Position numbers and translations under genes: made by a program
Source of the DNA: Siniperca chuatsi
Lineage: Eukaryota > Chordata > Actinopteri > Centrarchiformes > Sinipercidae
Length of the DNA: 64,000 bases
Assembly: GCF_020085105.1 (NCBI RefSeq)
Contig: NC_058064.1
Location: forward strand, 17,739,823-17,803,822
Direction of reading: 5' to 3'
Notes under the pieces: generated by a model
What the model saw: the letters and a program-made list of their open reading frames with translations, nothing else
Told to the model about the DNA's origin: nothing
The model's database searches: none
Part shown: positions 43,601 through 54,257 of the stretch, piece after piece
How positions within the stretch are numbered: the stretch's first letter is position 1
Layout of the letters: each line of letters opens with the position of its first letter

Positions 43601-46600
43601 TAGATCCGGTCCCTGGAGCTTGTAACATGGAGTTCAACCTGGACGTTGACCCAAACGTCTACATCCACTACAGCCTGTATGAGACCACGATCCGTTTTGC
43701 ACCAGCAAACTTAGGCTATGAGAGGTAACACACTAGGCGGACAGGTGTCGTCTGCTCAACTTCCTGTTCAGCCTGTTCAGTTGTAGGCAGCAGAGACTCG
43801 TCTGCCAGGACCTGTCGCAAAACAGCCTTTGAAATGATCTCGTGCTCTCTCCATCACACACACACACACACGCACGCATAGCCTCCCCTCCACCTCCTTC
43901 ACTGTGGCTAATAGTACTCGCTTCATTTTCTCAAGAATGTCTGTTACGTGTCAGAGCCATGTTGGGGCAGATAAACAGAGGACTCGTTCACTTGTTAAAC
44001 CATTTCCTGTTGTGTCATTACCTGCCAGTGTATAGCAGCACAGACTCCACTGTTTTTAAAACTCTAGTCAGGTTTAGTTGATCTGAATGGTTAATGCTTT
44101 TGAGGAAGAAAAGGTTTCTGCATATGTGCTTGTAGTTTTCCGGTCTTTATCCCAGTTGCTGTTGTGGTTTGGCTACGGGGAACATCTCGAGGGATTGTGC
44201 CATTGTAGCCCACTGCCCATGAATAGCAGTTGGACGTTTTGGATGTTCCAAACAGGTCATTACCAACATTGGTTTGGACAAATACTAGCGGCTTTGTTAA
44301 CTGTCTTTGGTTGGCAGTCAGTTCACTTCAGTTAAAACTCAACTTGTTTGACTTGTCTGACTGGTGTACTTTATCATTATATCAGGCGAGGAGTCCCAGG
44401 ATGACTAAATTGCATAAATATGGAGGTAAGATGCCAAGAATAGCTTCAGAGATCAGTGTGTACCATAGAAAGGTGTGTACCAGTGAAGCCACTGAGGTCC
44501 CGCTGCGGAGTTTAAACTTCATAAAGAGAAACTAAATTGGTTTTCCAAAGATTTAATATCTATTTTTATTGTTTTCTGGGATGTTCCTGGAGAAATCACG
44601 CCCCCACCCACAATTAATTTAAATAGTTTTCAGATGTACACAGCTCCTCTACTTCAAGTTTAACTTCTGCCCTACTGTATGTGTACTGAAACACCTCCTT
44701 CATTTAAGACTGCTGTCACAGCTAAATCTCTGGTTGTCAGCATTCACACCCTCCAATCCACAACTGCAGTTCACCAGGAAACCACAGAATCATAAAGAAT
44801 GACATTACATAAGTACCAAATCATGTCAAGTTTCACTTTTAGTGTCTTCACACCCGTTCTCTCACACTCACCCACTCTCTCTCACTCACTCTCTGCTTTT
44901 CTCTTCAGTTTGTCGGTTAAATGACATTTCCATGCAAGTTTCCATGCATAATAGAGACACTTGTTTACCGAAGCCAGGACTGTTGATATCTCACTGAGTT
45001 TTAAAAACATTTTCTGTTCACACAGTTAAAGTGCACGTGAGCAAGGCACCGAGCCTTTCACTCACTGTAAATCAGACCTGTCCTGACTGTCCTTGCTCTC
45101 TATCAGGGGAGAAACTCCTCCGGCCTGCGACGAATCCACGGAAACCGACACGCGCTGGCGGCTGCAGTATGACATCTACCAGTACTTCCTGCCTGAGAAC
45201 GACCTATCAGAGCGCAGCCTGTTCAGCGGCATTCAGGCCGTGGCCGACATCCAGGGCATGATGGAGAGCGGCAAACGGGTGGGTGCACCAAGAACACGAT
45301 CATCTACCTGTTTGGCTGCTAAATATAAAGCTTTAATAAGAAGAACAACATGTTTAACATTAGTAATGACAAATAACAGAGAAGTACAAACATGTGCAGT
45401 GACACGTTGATTCACGGCCCCCCCTCCTGCTAACTCTTCATCGCCCGCCTCCCCGCAGATCATGACGCTGTTATCGTCGGATAAGAGCATGGCGGTGTTC
45501 AACTCCATCCCCGGTCAGGGCGTGATCTACTCAGTCATCGTCAGAGACCCGCTGTTGAACACCTCGGCCTCCTACGTCCCCGTCCACACATACGCCTGCA
45601 GCTTTGCTTCCACTCTGGACGGCTGTCAAACGCTCGGTGAGCTGCTGTGTGCTTCAGATGCCCAACGTGTTGCTCTCCAGACCGGCTACTGCTTCATTAT
45701 CCATCGCTTGCAATCTAGCATTTGTTGGATTTATTCCTTTTTTGCTTCCATCATGCGGGAAAATATTTGCTGTATTTTAATACTGCTCTGTGAAAGCCTT
45801 GAAATTTGGGCAATTTATTGATACCGCAATTTTTGCGATACAACAAACTGCAAAAGCTTATTTTGAGTATTTATGAGTCATGGGATCCTCAATCTAAATA
45901 AAAGCATGCACAAATCTGAAATCAGTCTTCCTGAAAAAAAACAGATGTTAAGACTTGACAGATTAGGTAGAAACAAACTGATCTGAATTTATCTACCAAG
46001 TAGTCAAGTTAAGAAAAGCAACAACAATTAAAAAGGCTAGTTGAGTTAAGGTGGGTTGTAGGCAGTGTGGGCTCATTGCAGAGGCAGGGAATGCATGAAT
46101 GAGAGAAGGTTTGACCTTTAGCTGCTTTGCTTTGAACACAGTTAAATTATTAATATTCATCTTTTGTTGTTGTTGTTGTTGTACTTTTCAGGAAAGATAT
46201 CTACAAAGGTTTTCTTCACCATCGCTGGCCTGGCAGGCCTGTTTGTCTGCTTCTTTGGGCATCGATTCTTCAAATGTGGTGAGTAGTTTGACATTGCTTA
46301 ATGTGACTTTATTATTGTGTTGTCATAATAGATATTTTAATAATATTAATATTCCATTGCATGGCATGGCATGGCATTAATATTTCAGAAGACACACATT
46401 AGTGAGTTTAGTCCACACAGTTCTCATAATACTATACCAGAGTGGTATTAAAATCTTGGTGTTTTTAGCTGTGCTTTGTTTGTGGCGTAGTTGCTTTTTC
46501 TTCTTCTGCATAGTTTCCATCATGTTAACAAAACATGGCGGCAGCAGTGGAGTCTTTAAAGGGAGGTTTTGAAATCTTTTGTAACCGAGGATCCAATGAT

Positions 46601-48376
46601 TTTAGCCAGTGCATTATCCTGTGTGTCCATGAATCAAGCACTTTATTCTTAAGTCAGAGGAAACAAGTTTCTCACAGGAGTCTTTAGCCTTTTCCCGTCA
46701 CAGTTCACTTTAGGGTCCACAGAATAGATTAGTGGGGTCAGAGGTCATGTCTTAAAAATGACTCAAATGGAAAGAGGCTCTGGTGTGGTGCCAACAAGTA
46801 TCTATCTTCATATCTATCTTCATTTGCAAGTAGAATTCATATCAGAAACTCAACTTATTGGGTGCGGCGGAGGCCTGCCTGTCATGTGGTTTCCCTCGCG
46901 TGTGATGCAGAAATGTATCTGTTCCAAACTGAACACATGACTGTGGTCTGCCACTGCTGCCAGTGGTTCTGATGGATCTGAAAATGACAGAGTGAGAGGA
47001 TGTGATGGTGTGTTTTCCTCTGAAGAAAAGTCTGTAATTCTGGAGCATGTGGTTTCATCCACCTCCAGCAGCTGCGTTTTCAGGAGCATTAGTGATGTTT
47101 AGAGTGTCGAGCGATCAGGCCGAGACACGTCTGAGCCGGTTCTATGAATGAATTACTGTAATAACCGTTTCCTCTTTGTCATGCAGAGTTGTTTTGCATG
47201 GGATTTAGCTTTGCAGCGTTTTTCTTCTTTGTGCTGATCACAAGGACCACAGGACTGGACTATGACAGTGAGTCCCCCCCCACTTTGATCATTTGCAAAG
47301 CTTTCCGTCTGTTCAATATGGTTAAAGCCACTCTGTGTAGAATTAAAAAATGTCTGACTTTGGTGCCCCCCTGTTGTGTCCGTCGCTCTGCAGTCTGTCT
47401 GGCCGTGTCGGCGGTGATCGGCGTGGTGGGCGGGGTCTTCCTGGTGATGAGCTGGTGGCGTTTCGGTTCGGTCGTGGCCTGCATCGTCGTGGTTGGACTG
47501 ATGCTGGGTTTCCTCATCGCCTCCACTGTTCTCTTCACTCCTCTCGGTAGGAAAAAATCACCATGACCCCAGTGAACCTTTTTTTTTTTTTTTGGTATGA
47601 TTTCAGTGGTTCTTACCGTAGAAAACAGCCAGTCATGGGTAAGCAGCTGCAAACATGCTTAAATACTGGTAAATATAATATGTATTCAGTATGTTGCATA
47701 TGTCTGTCTGTTGTGGTCTTTCTTCAGGTGACCTCGATGTGTTCCGGCATTCAGACGTGGTTTTCTGGGTGACGTTCTGCTGCATCATGGTCATTGTTCC
47801 GCTCTTCTTCGTGCGTTGGCCCAGAGAGGTAACAGATTTAATGTCACTGTGTAGCATTTAAGCGCTTTACTTTGGCGTCATCTAGTGGTAGTGTCAAGAA
47901 TGACACTGTGATGGGCCGCACACTGAATCGTTTGAAATATGGTATAATCACATAAAGATTCAACACATAATAACTTTAACTGAGTTAGGACAAAAAAAAG
48001 GACACGAGTCATTTAGAATAAAATTTAGAAAGTACCACATGAAACTTGAAACACTTTTCACAACATGATTGGCTGAAGCTACAGCCAGGGGACAGTTAGC
48101 TTAGCTTAGCATAAAGACAGGAAACAGGGGAGAAACAGCTAGCTTGGCTCTGTCCGAAGGTTAAAAAAAGCACCTCTAAAGCTCACTGATTAACGCGTTG
48201 TCTTCTTTGTTTAATCTGTACACAAACATGAACAGACGTGAAAAAAAAAGTTGTGGTTTTATGGGTAGTTGCCTGCTGTGACTATTTCTTGTCTATTTCT
48301 GTTTCACTGGTTGCCTGGCAACCTCACAGGGCTACAAGACTCCAGGTACACATATATACATATACATATATATGTG

Positions 48377-48431
<55 letters not shown>

Positions 48432-49469
48432 TTATAGCATGCAACTCCACATAAAAGCACAAATTGTTGTTTTTACATTTCGGAGCTAATTGTTTCCCGG
48501 GTCAGCCTATTCACTGAGAGCCAGGATCTCTTCTGCAGGCACGCCCTGATCACAGCATGGGACATGAGCGCGGTATTGATCTTCTCATTTTACTCTCAGC
48601 AAGAAAGCAAATAAGCGCATTTCTCAAAATGAACTATTCCTTTAACAAGATACAATACACTTAATTATTTGTATGTTTTGTAGTAGTGTTCCCTTACATG
48701 TCCTCAATGTTCATTTGAATATTTTCATTAGTGATTCTTTGTGAGAAATATAATTGCAGACATTTCAAGATATTGTCGGAATATTGTCTTATTTTGAAAT
48801 ATTTGAGTATTCCAGTGTTTTGTTGGGTTTCAGCAATGATCCTTTACACCAAACTAAATACATAATTTTAAATTCAGAGTGGAAGAATTAAAGAACAATG
48901 TGTTTCTCTTTGACTGTGATGTTTTTTTGTGTTTCTTTGACATCAGGGAAACATCACCACGTGCGGCGTCGTCGGTGCGTACGCTGTGATTCTGGCCGTC
49001 AACGCCTACATCTACACCAGCCTTTCCTACATCACGCTGAACATCCTCAAACGCTTCCTCAACAACAACTTCAGTGCGGCGTTCACTGACGTGCCCTTCC
49101 AAACCGTTGGTGAGTTCGCAGCTGAAATCACAGTCTCGGCGATGCTGTCAAACTCAAATGCTTGGTCTCACCTGAACACAATCTTGTCTTTTTGTCTCTT
49201 CGCCCCCTCATTTAGACTACGTCATGATCACGGTGTGGGTGGTGCTCGGCGTCGGCGGTATCGTGCTGCAGCTCTACCGCGAGCGCTCCCGGCCGTTCTT
49301 CCCGCCCAGCCCGTACCTCATGTGGCTACAGGAACGCGAGCGCCGCAAGACCAACGTCCTCGACCCGAGCCACCACTTCCCCCCGCTGCCCAACCGCCTG
49401 CTGGCCAGAGTGCGGCAGCTCACCAAGCGGATGGAGCCGGCCGGAGAACACACACCTCTGCTCCTGTAA
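35185..49469 (+). CDS. tm7sf3: Transmembrane 7 superfamily member 3
   Basis: Seven-pass membrane protein, reported in mammals as a p53-responsive stress regulator. Exons: 35185-35254, 38652-38806, 43068-43218, 43604-43724, 45107-45278, 45459-45636, 46192-46278, 47187-47267, 47394-47546, 47728-47828, 48947-49109, 49216-49469. All phases match, giving 561 aa (human 570). Residues 1-21 are a signal peptide (CLLLLLPLVCEVQA). A large lumenal domain of about 260 residues follows with N-glycosylation sites NVS, NET, NAT and NTS and conserved cysteines (GACNMEF, PPACDES, YACSF, DGCQT). Seven hydrophobic segments lie near 288-308, 313-330, 340-358, 362-385, 399-418, 425-455 and 478-497. The cytosolic tail is basic (RERRKT, RVRQLTKRM) and ends in PLLL. 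Introns 1 and 2 are long (3.4 and 4.3 kb) and carry repeats. Confidence 0.96.
37496..37634. repeat. Two short (TA)n tracts in tm7sf3 intron 1
   Basis: TA dinucleotide runs at about 37496-37516 and 37603-37634. The rest of intron 1 (35255-38651) shows no exon or clear dispersed repeat that I can support. Confidence 0.7.
39180..39545. mobile_element. Fold-back (palindromic) element, copy 1, tm7sf3 intron 2
   Basis: The left part reads cttggctctgtctgatggta, then accagcacctcgaacgctca; the right part carries its inverse (gtgagctgtagatgtgcc, then ccttcggacagagccaggct). Between them is GGTTGCTAGGCAACC at 39340-39354. The same order of blocks occurs at 48075-48643. It has no coding capacity and fits a non-autonomous fold-back/MITE-type element. 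The outer ends of this copy are not recognisable. Confidence 0.65.
40267..40310. other. GC-rich bulged hairpin in tm7sf3 intron 2
   Basis: CCCCGAG (40267-40273) pairs with CTCGGGG (40304-40310), and CCTTCTGG (40280-40287) pairs with CCAGAAGG (40296-40303). This gives a perfect 15-bp stem in two parts, with a 6-nt one-sided bulge (GGAAAA) and an 8-nt loop. It stands in a small GC-rich island (about 40240-40350) inside an AT-rich intron. Function unknown. Confidence 0.55.
41285..41395 (+). mobile_element. Possible tRNA-derived SINE remnant
   Basis: GGGTTTGAATCCGACTCAC resembles the B box of a tRNA-type promoter (GGTTCGANTCC). It is followed by a CT-rich segment (ctctctgtctctcctctttc), as in common fish SINEs. 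The upstream tRNA-like half is poorly preserved, so this is not a tRNA gene. Confidence 0.4.
42738..42965. repeat. Dispersed fish repeat, copy 2, tm7sf3 intron 2
   Basis: Contains gttagcatttagctcaaagc, then the gctgtgcctaaattc and ctcacagagc blocks, which match 12292-12345 in reverse orientation. It also contains ggattgccatgaaattttgg. A long open frame that overlaps it (42357-42845) is incidental. The start lies just before tm7sf3 exon 3 (43068). Confidence 0.55.
43855..43876. repeat. (CA)n microsatellite
   Basis: About ten CA units with a CG interruption, in tm7sf3 intron 4. The rest of that intron (43725-45106) shows no supported exon. Confidence 0.75.
46164..46182 (+). repeat. (TTG)n tract in the splice-acceptor region of tm7sf3 exon 7
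   Basis: About six TTG units occupy positions -28 to -10 relative to the exon beginning at 46192, replacing most of the usual pyrimidine tract. Confidence 0.75.
48075..48643. mobile_element. Fold-back element, copy 2, tm7sf3 intron 10, with nested (TA)n
   Basis: The left arm reads gaagctacagccaggggaca, then gttagcttagcttagcataa and ggaaacagg; the centre is GGTTGCCTGGCAACC (48309-48323). The right terminus, aaatgaactattccttt, is the inverse of aaaggaatagttcaacattt, which opens the 62.1-kb copy. A (TA)n microsatellite (about 48349-48432) lies inside. The left terminus is lost. Confidence 0.65.
48349..48432. repeat. (TA)n microsatellite
   Basis: Nearly pure TA from 48380 to 48426, with CATA/TGTA interruptions before and after it. 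It lies within the fold-back element in tm7sf3 intron 10. Confidence 0.9.
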
Positions 49470-50027
49470 ACACCCCCGCCGTCTCTGCCTGAAGGCGGAT
49501 TATTACGCGTACAGTCGGGGTCGGAGATCCCTTCGATGCATTTTTGACCTGTGGAGGCTCAGACTGCCACGTTACGAGGAAGCCAGAGAGATACTGGTGG
49601 TCGGGAGGAATATTATTCCTCATAACTGGTGCTTGACCCCAGATCAGCTGACTGGAAGACAGTCTCAGTAGAAATGCAGTGACACCAAGAGGGATTATAC
49701 CACTGACAGTCTTCAAGTGGATTTTCATTTTTAAAATCGCCACTTTTATTTAACACGTAAATGACATTTTAACAATCACTGAAACAGGTCAAGAAGAACT
49801 AAAGAACTGTCTTCGAATGTCTTTTTTAATAACTAAAATGTAGCTGTCGATGCTTCATGGTGTCTGTTGCTTCTGCTCATTTTACTGTTTGCACTAAAGT
49901 AACAATCTACTAACAAATTACAAAGCGAGGCATTTTATCGATCTACTTTTTGTCGCCCGGCTGGTACAGTATCTGAAAAACTGCGTCCACTCAGAACGTC
50001 GTGTTTTTGTAGTTTGGTTTTAATAAA
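49470..50027 (+). terminator. tm7sf3: tm7sf3 3' untranslated region and poly(A) signal
   Basis: AATAAA at 50022-50027, 553 bp beyond the stop codon at 49467-49469, followed by T-rich/GT-containing sequence. Further hexamers downstream (e.g. near 50237) could serve longer transcripts. Confidence 0.55.
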
Positions 50028-50787
50028 GATGCTGTGTAAATTAAAGTTGATTCAAGACTTGAAATACAGTAGATCGAAGATGTCAAAGATAAAGCCATGT
50101 GACGATTTTATTTTTTAGACTAAACTCTAAATGTGCCGTTTCTCCTTGAAGGTTTTATCTTCAACAGTCATGACGAGCTCACGCAGGTCAGTAAACTAAG
50201 GGTTACGAACAAGCATGAACAAAAACTGACAAAGAAAATAAACACAAAATTGCACAGTTTTTACATTTTTAGCCTTTACTCAAAATAGGAAAAAACACAG
50301 TATTTTTCTCCTCTGCATTCACTCTGTCAGAGCAGAAGTTTTAACCTCTTGCTAACTTGTGTGTTCTTGATTGGACTAAACTTGGTAGTCCGGTCAGTCT
50401 TTTTGTAATTTGCACACTGAATTTTATTGTATTTTTCTGGCTGTTACGGTGCTGATTGATTATCTGTTAATCTGTGAATCTGTTTAAACTCGTGCTGTGA
50501 CTTTTCTCACAGTTTCACACTCAGCTTTCAGACTACAATGCACTGAGACAACCAATGAAACCTTCGACTTGGTCTTTAAGCCTGTAAATGTCTGTCACTA
50601 TTTTATTTAGCCACTGAGCTGAACTTTCTGGTCTTGTGACTTTTTAAATAAAATCCAAAACTATATGCAGACACGTCTATGAAATGAGGTCAATTGTAAT
50701 TTGTAATATAATATGTTTTGATATTTAATAAATGCCTACAGGTAAAAACGTCCTTCTGTTCATTTGTTCTCGGGTTATGCTATAATG

Positions 50788-50790
<3 letters not shown>

Positions 50791-50841
<51 letters not shown>
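50791..50841. repeat. (TA)n microsatellite
   Basis: About 50 bp of uninterrupted TA dinucleotides, intergenic. Confidence 0.9.
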
Positions 50842-50845
<4 letters not shown>

Positions 50846-51184
50846 TTACATTTATTTCGCTGCCCTTCTAAAACGTACTCAAAAATGCGTCAGCAAAACA
50901 AAAAAGCAAGTTCAAATTAAACTAATAAAAAATTGGCCAGTAATATTAGAGACAACGGGGCTATTTTACAAAGCACAATGAACGTATTGTATGAATGAAT
51001 GTATTGAATGTTATGTAATTCTGTATGTTCTGCATTCTGAATCTGTTCTAAACCTGCAGAAACTGATTTTTGGCCTGTAAACACAACAATGACATCACCT
51101 TTTAAAGCTGATATGGCGGATTTGTTAGCAAACAGCTGCTTATTTACACGTCCAACACATACGGAGCAACATTAGCATTCATTT

Positions 51185-51362
51185 GTCGGTGACTCGTGTT
51201 TCTGTCCACCGGGAGAATGTTGAGTCCAGTATTCGCTCGCTTTCAGCTCTGTTTGGTGCTGGGCAGGCAGCGCACTGTGGGTTTGAACCACAACAGTAAA
51301 GATGCTGTCCGTGAAACCAAAACAATGAGCTGAAAGAAGCTAAAACGTTCCGTAGCTGATAT
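51185..51362 (+). repeat. Dispersed repeat, intergenic copy
   Basis: Same-orientation relative of 20715-21045 (stk38l intron 1). Shared patches include the tcgtgtttctgtccac region and gagctgaaag...taaaac near the end. Confidence 0.5.
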
Positions 51363-53011
51363 TGTTCAGATATTGTACCTGTTACGCCACTACATTTGTC
51401 TGACAGCTTTAGTTACTAGTTACTTTTCAGATTACAATTTTGTTATGCCGAGTGAAAACCATGTATGTCACAATTTGGTGATTTTAAATTTGAATATTAC
51501 AAACTGAAGGATGAAGTGTTCCTTTATGGTTTGAGAAAATTCTACTACTTCTTAAGCTAAATAAACTATTTAAACCCCCCTTGGATCAGCTGGGAAATGC
51601 ATCATCACAAAGCTGAAAAGAGGGCTGTTTTTCTGAGCTCATGAAAGCTCTGCCTCTAATGCATAGACATCACTACCTTTTGCCTTGGAGGTTGGTGTCT
51701 AGAAAGCCTGTGTGACTTATTCAGCTGCCTCTGGGCCTCAGTAAACTACAGTAATCACAGATGATAACAGCTGATTGTCCCTCTGGACCTGAACCAGTGT
51801 TAAAAGAAGCACAGTGACACTATACAATGACTACATAAACACGAGAAGACATTCTCCTCCACTGTTCCGTCCAAGTGTCCGTCTTTATAATCCAATATAA
51901 ATCACAACATTAAACCACTAAAACTAACTCAACCCCAATGCAGTGTTTGTGTATGGCCACTAGAGTGCAACAGGTGACTTTTAGAGGACTCCTTTGATGA
52001 TGTTCACTTTTTCAGGTTCCAGGTCAAACTGTAGTCTATTTTCATTAAAGGTCCTGCACACCAACACAGGTGATTTCACTTATTCTGGCTGATTAGAGGT
52101 CACTGGACTCAAGTGCACTAATACGAACGATAAAACTAATGAGTTATTCTGAATTACCGCAAAAGAATTTGCAATTGGAATGGATTCCCAAAGGTATGAT
52201 GGTGTTTTTTTTTTTAAGGGAAACACTGAATCATCTCTTCTTCTTTGCCTTTGAATGAAACAGTAGTAGGAAAGTATGTTTTTCATCCAGCCCATCACCT
52301 ACCTGCAACAGGAGGATCAGATCCGTCACGATTCCATGTAGAATCCATTACTGGGGAAGGTTTGTGTCAAATATCCAGTGGGGAAAAAGTTTGGACGTTG
52401 TCCTCAAGATACTTGGTTTACTTGGATTATTTGCAAAAACTAAGAAACAGCATTGATATTAATTGTTCTTTTTGTGGGCTTGATGGCGAAACCTTATACT
52501 TGTTTTTTAATGATGTCTGCAGCCCAAACACAAAAACACGTTATACTACAAATCATTTTATCATGACTACATTTTATATCACAAAACCTTTTTTTTTTTT
52601 TTTTTTTTTTTAAATTTCCATAAATTAAATTAACAACTAGCTTTTTCCAGCCCCAACAGACGCAACAAACCTAACATGAGAGTGAGGGAGATGTCGATGC
52701 TGTGTGGTTTCACTATGGGTAGCGCAAGGCCTTTAAGTAATGTTTCCTGCACTGTAGACAGTAGTTACAGCCATTAGTAATTCACCTGTAGTTATCATTA
52801 ACAATGTCAGGCGTAATTACAGCTTCTTCTGCATGTTGCCGAGCACCTCCGTTTCTGTCACAGTCTGAATACTCTGAGGACTCCGAGAGTTTTAAGGCTT
52901 TAGAGGGGAAACAAATCCTCAAAAACATTTGGAGCAACAACGTGCAACAGCAAAACGTGTTAAATAAGACAAACGCGACATAGCCAAGATAACTTTTAAA
53001 ACACTTGTCCA

Positions 53012-53017
53012 TTTATT
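53012..53017 (-). terminator. gas2l3: Candidate gas2l3 poly(A) signal
   Basis: AATAAA on the minus strand (plus TTTATT), about 1.24 kb beyond the gas2l3 stop. If used, the 3' untranslated region would include the AT/CA microsatellite at 53122-53190. Confidence 0.35.
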
Positions 53018-53121
53018 AAATCAAACTGACAAAAAGGTAGCAGGAACACAATCGACAGAATCAACATTCAAATTCTGACAAACACAGCGGTTTCTGTAAA
53101 GTGCCAAACAAGAAAAATGAT

Positions 53122-53190
53122 AATATATATATATATATATACTGTACACACACACACACACACACACATACTGTATAGACACACACACAC
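53122..53190. repeat. Compound (TA)n(CA)n microsatellite
   Basis: TA run at 53122-53140, CA run at about 53147-53168 and a second CA run at 53179-53190, separated by short TACTGTA-type spacers. Probably within the gas2l3 3' untranslated region. Confidence 0.85.
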
Positions 53191-54257
53191 ATACACAAAC
53201 ACCACATAGAAAACTAGATTTTTAATACACACAAAAATTAGAAACCATATAAAAACACAAGTCTATAACAAGTAGATTCTGCTCTAAAATGATTTTGGCC
53301 ACTGGAGGGCCTCGAGTGTTTTCTGTTCAAAAGAAAAGAGGCGTTTGATCAGTAGTTCATCTGCGACTCGGGCTTTTCTCTGAGAAACCAAAGTCATGAG
53401 TGTTCTACACACTGTGCAATTTTCATCAGTAAAAACCATTAAACCCCCCCTCCACCCTGATCATCTAATACATTCTAATGCCGCTCAGAAACGCGAGATT
53501 TCTGATGAAGGCACACGACAGGAAGGTCTGTTCCTGATGACGCGCCATCGACACAAACCTCCCACCTAGATATCATTTATACAAAAATCAGACAAGTATT
53601 ACATCTGACTATCCACCAGTGGAAGGTATGTTCTCACTGGGGAGAAAAAATAAATCAGAAACCATGATTTGTGTTCCAGTTGTGTCCTGAACTTCAGAAA
53701 TTTCACAACTTTCGGAACTTGTCGGAGAAAACAGGACTCAGAAGCTGCTTGCCATGAATAAAAACGGACCTTTTTCCTGCAAATGTTCACCTAAGTGCAT
53801 TTTACTGAATCATGGCTGTATCCTGTGATCTTGTGCTGACCTAAAAAAGCTTTGAGGTTAGTGTTTGAACATGGTTCTACAAAATTCTATCCTTTGTTCT
53901 TTAAAAGTCAGTTGACACAAATGAATTGTAATGGCTGTACGTGTAACGAAGGTGAAAATGTAAACATTGTGCAAGTTTTAGTGTTAACCCGGAACATGGA
54001 GCTGACCTCTCAAAAAAGACCATTACATCACCACAAAGACAAGACATACAAAGCATGACATCTTTGACCCTTTTGGATTAAAAAAAAAAGTAAAATAAAG
54101 GACTATTAAATAACATCCAAAAACCAAATCAATCAAAACAAAATCAATTTGAAGACAAATAAATGGTCAAAAATGAGAAGCTTCTTGATGCAGATTAGTG
54201 ACAAGATTCATTTGAAGAGTCTGAGCTCCAACAAGTGCTGAACAAGAAGCTGTCCCG

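Larger units (their letters stand above)
50028..53011. other. Spacer between convergent tm7sf3 and gas2l3
   Basis: No gene seen. It holds a (TA)n tract at 50791-50841, a dispersed repeat at 51185-51362 shared with stk38l intron 1, and a poly-T run at 52589-52611. The 122-codon plus-strand open frame at 52245-52613 runs into the poly-T and is not credible. Confidence 0.5.

Noticed and set aside
47260-47652. 130-codon minus-strand open frame
   Set aside because: Antisense to tm7sf3 exon 9 and its flanks, whose plus-strand frame is a clear membrane segment in phase with its neighbours.
48986-49492. 168-codon plus-strand frame across the last two tm7sf3 exons
   Set aside because: It reads through the intron at 49110-49215 and changes to the wrong frame in the last exon; the spliced frame gives the expected seventh helix and tail.
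52245-52613. 122-codon plus-strand open frame ending in polyphenylalanine
   Set aside because: The end is translated poly-T; the frame has no conserved features.
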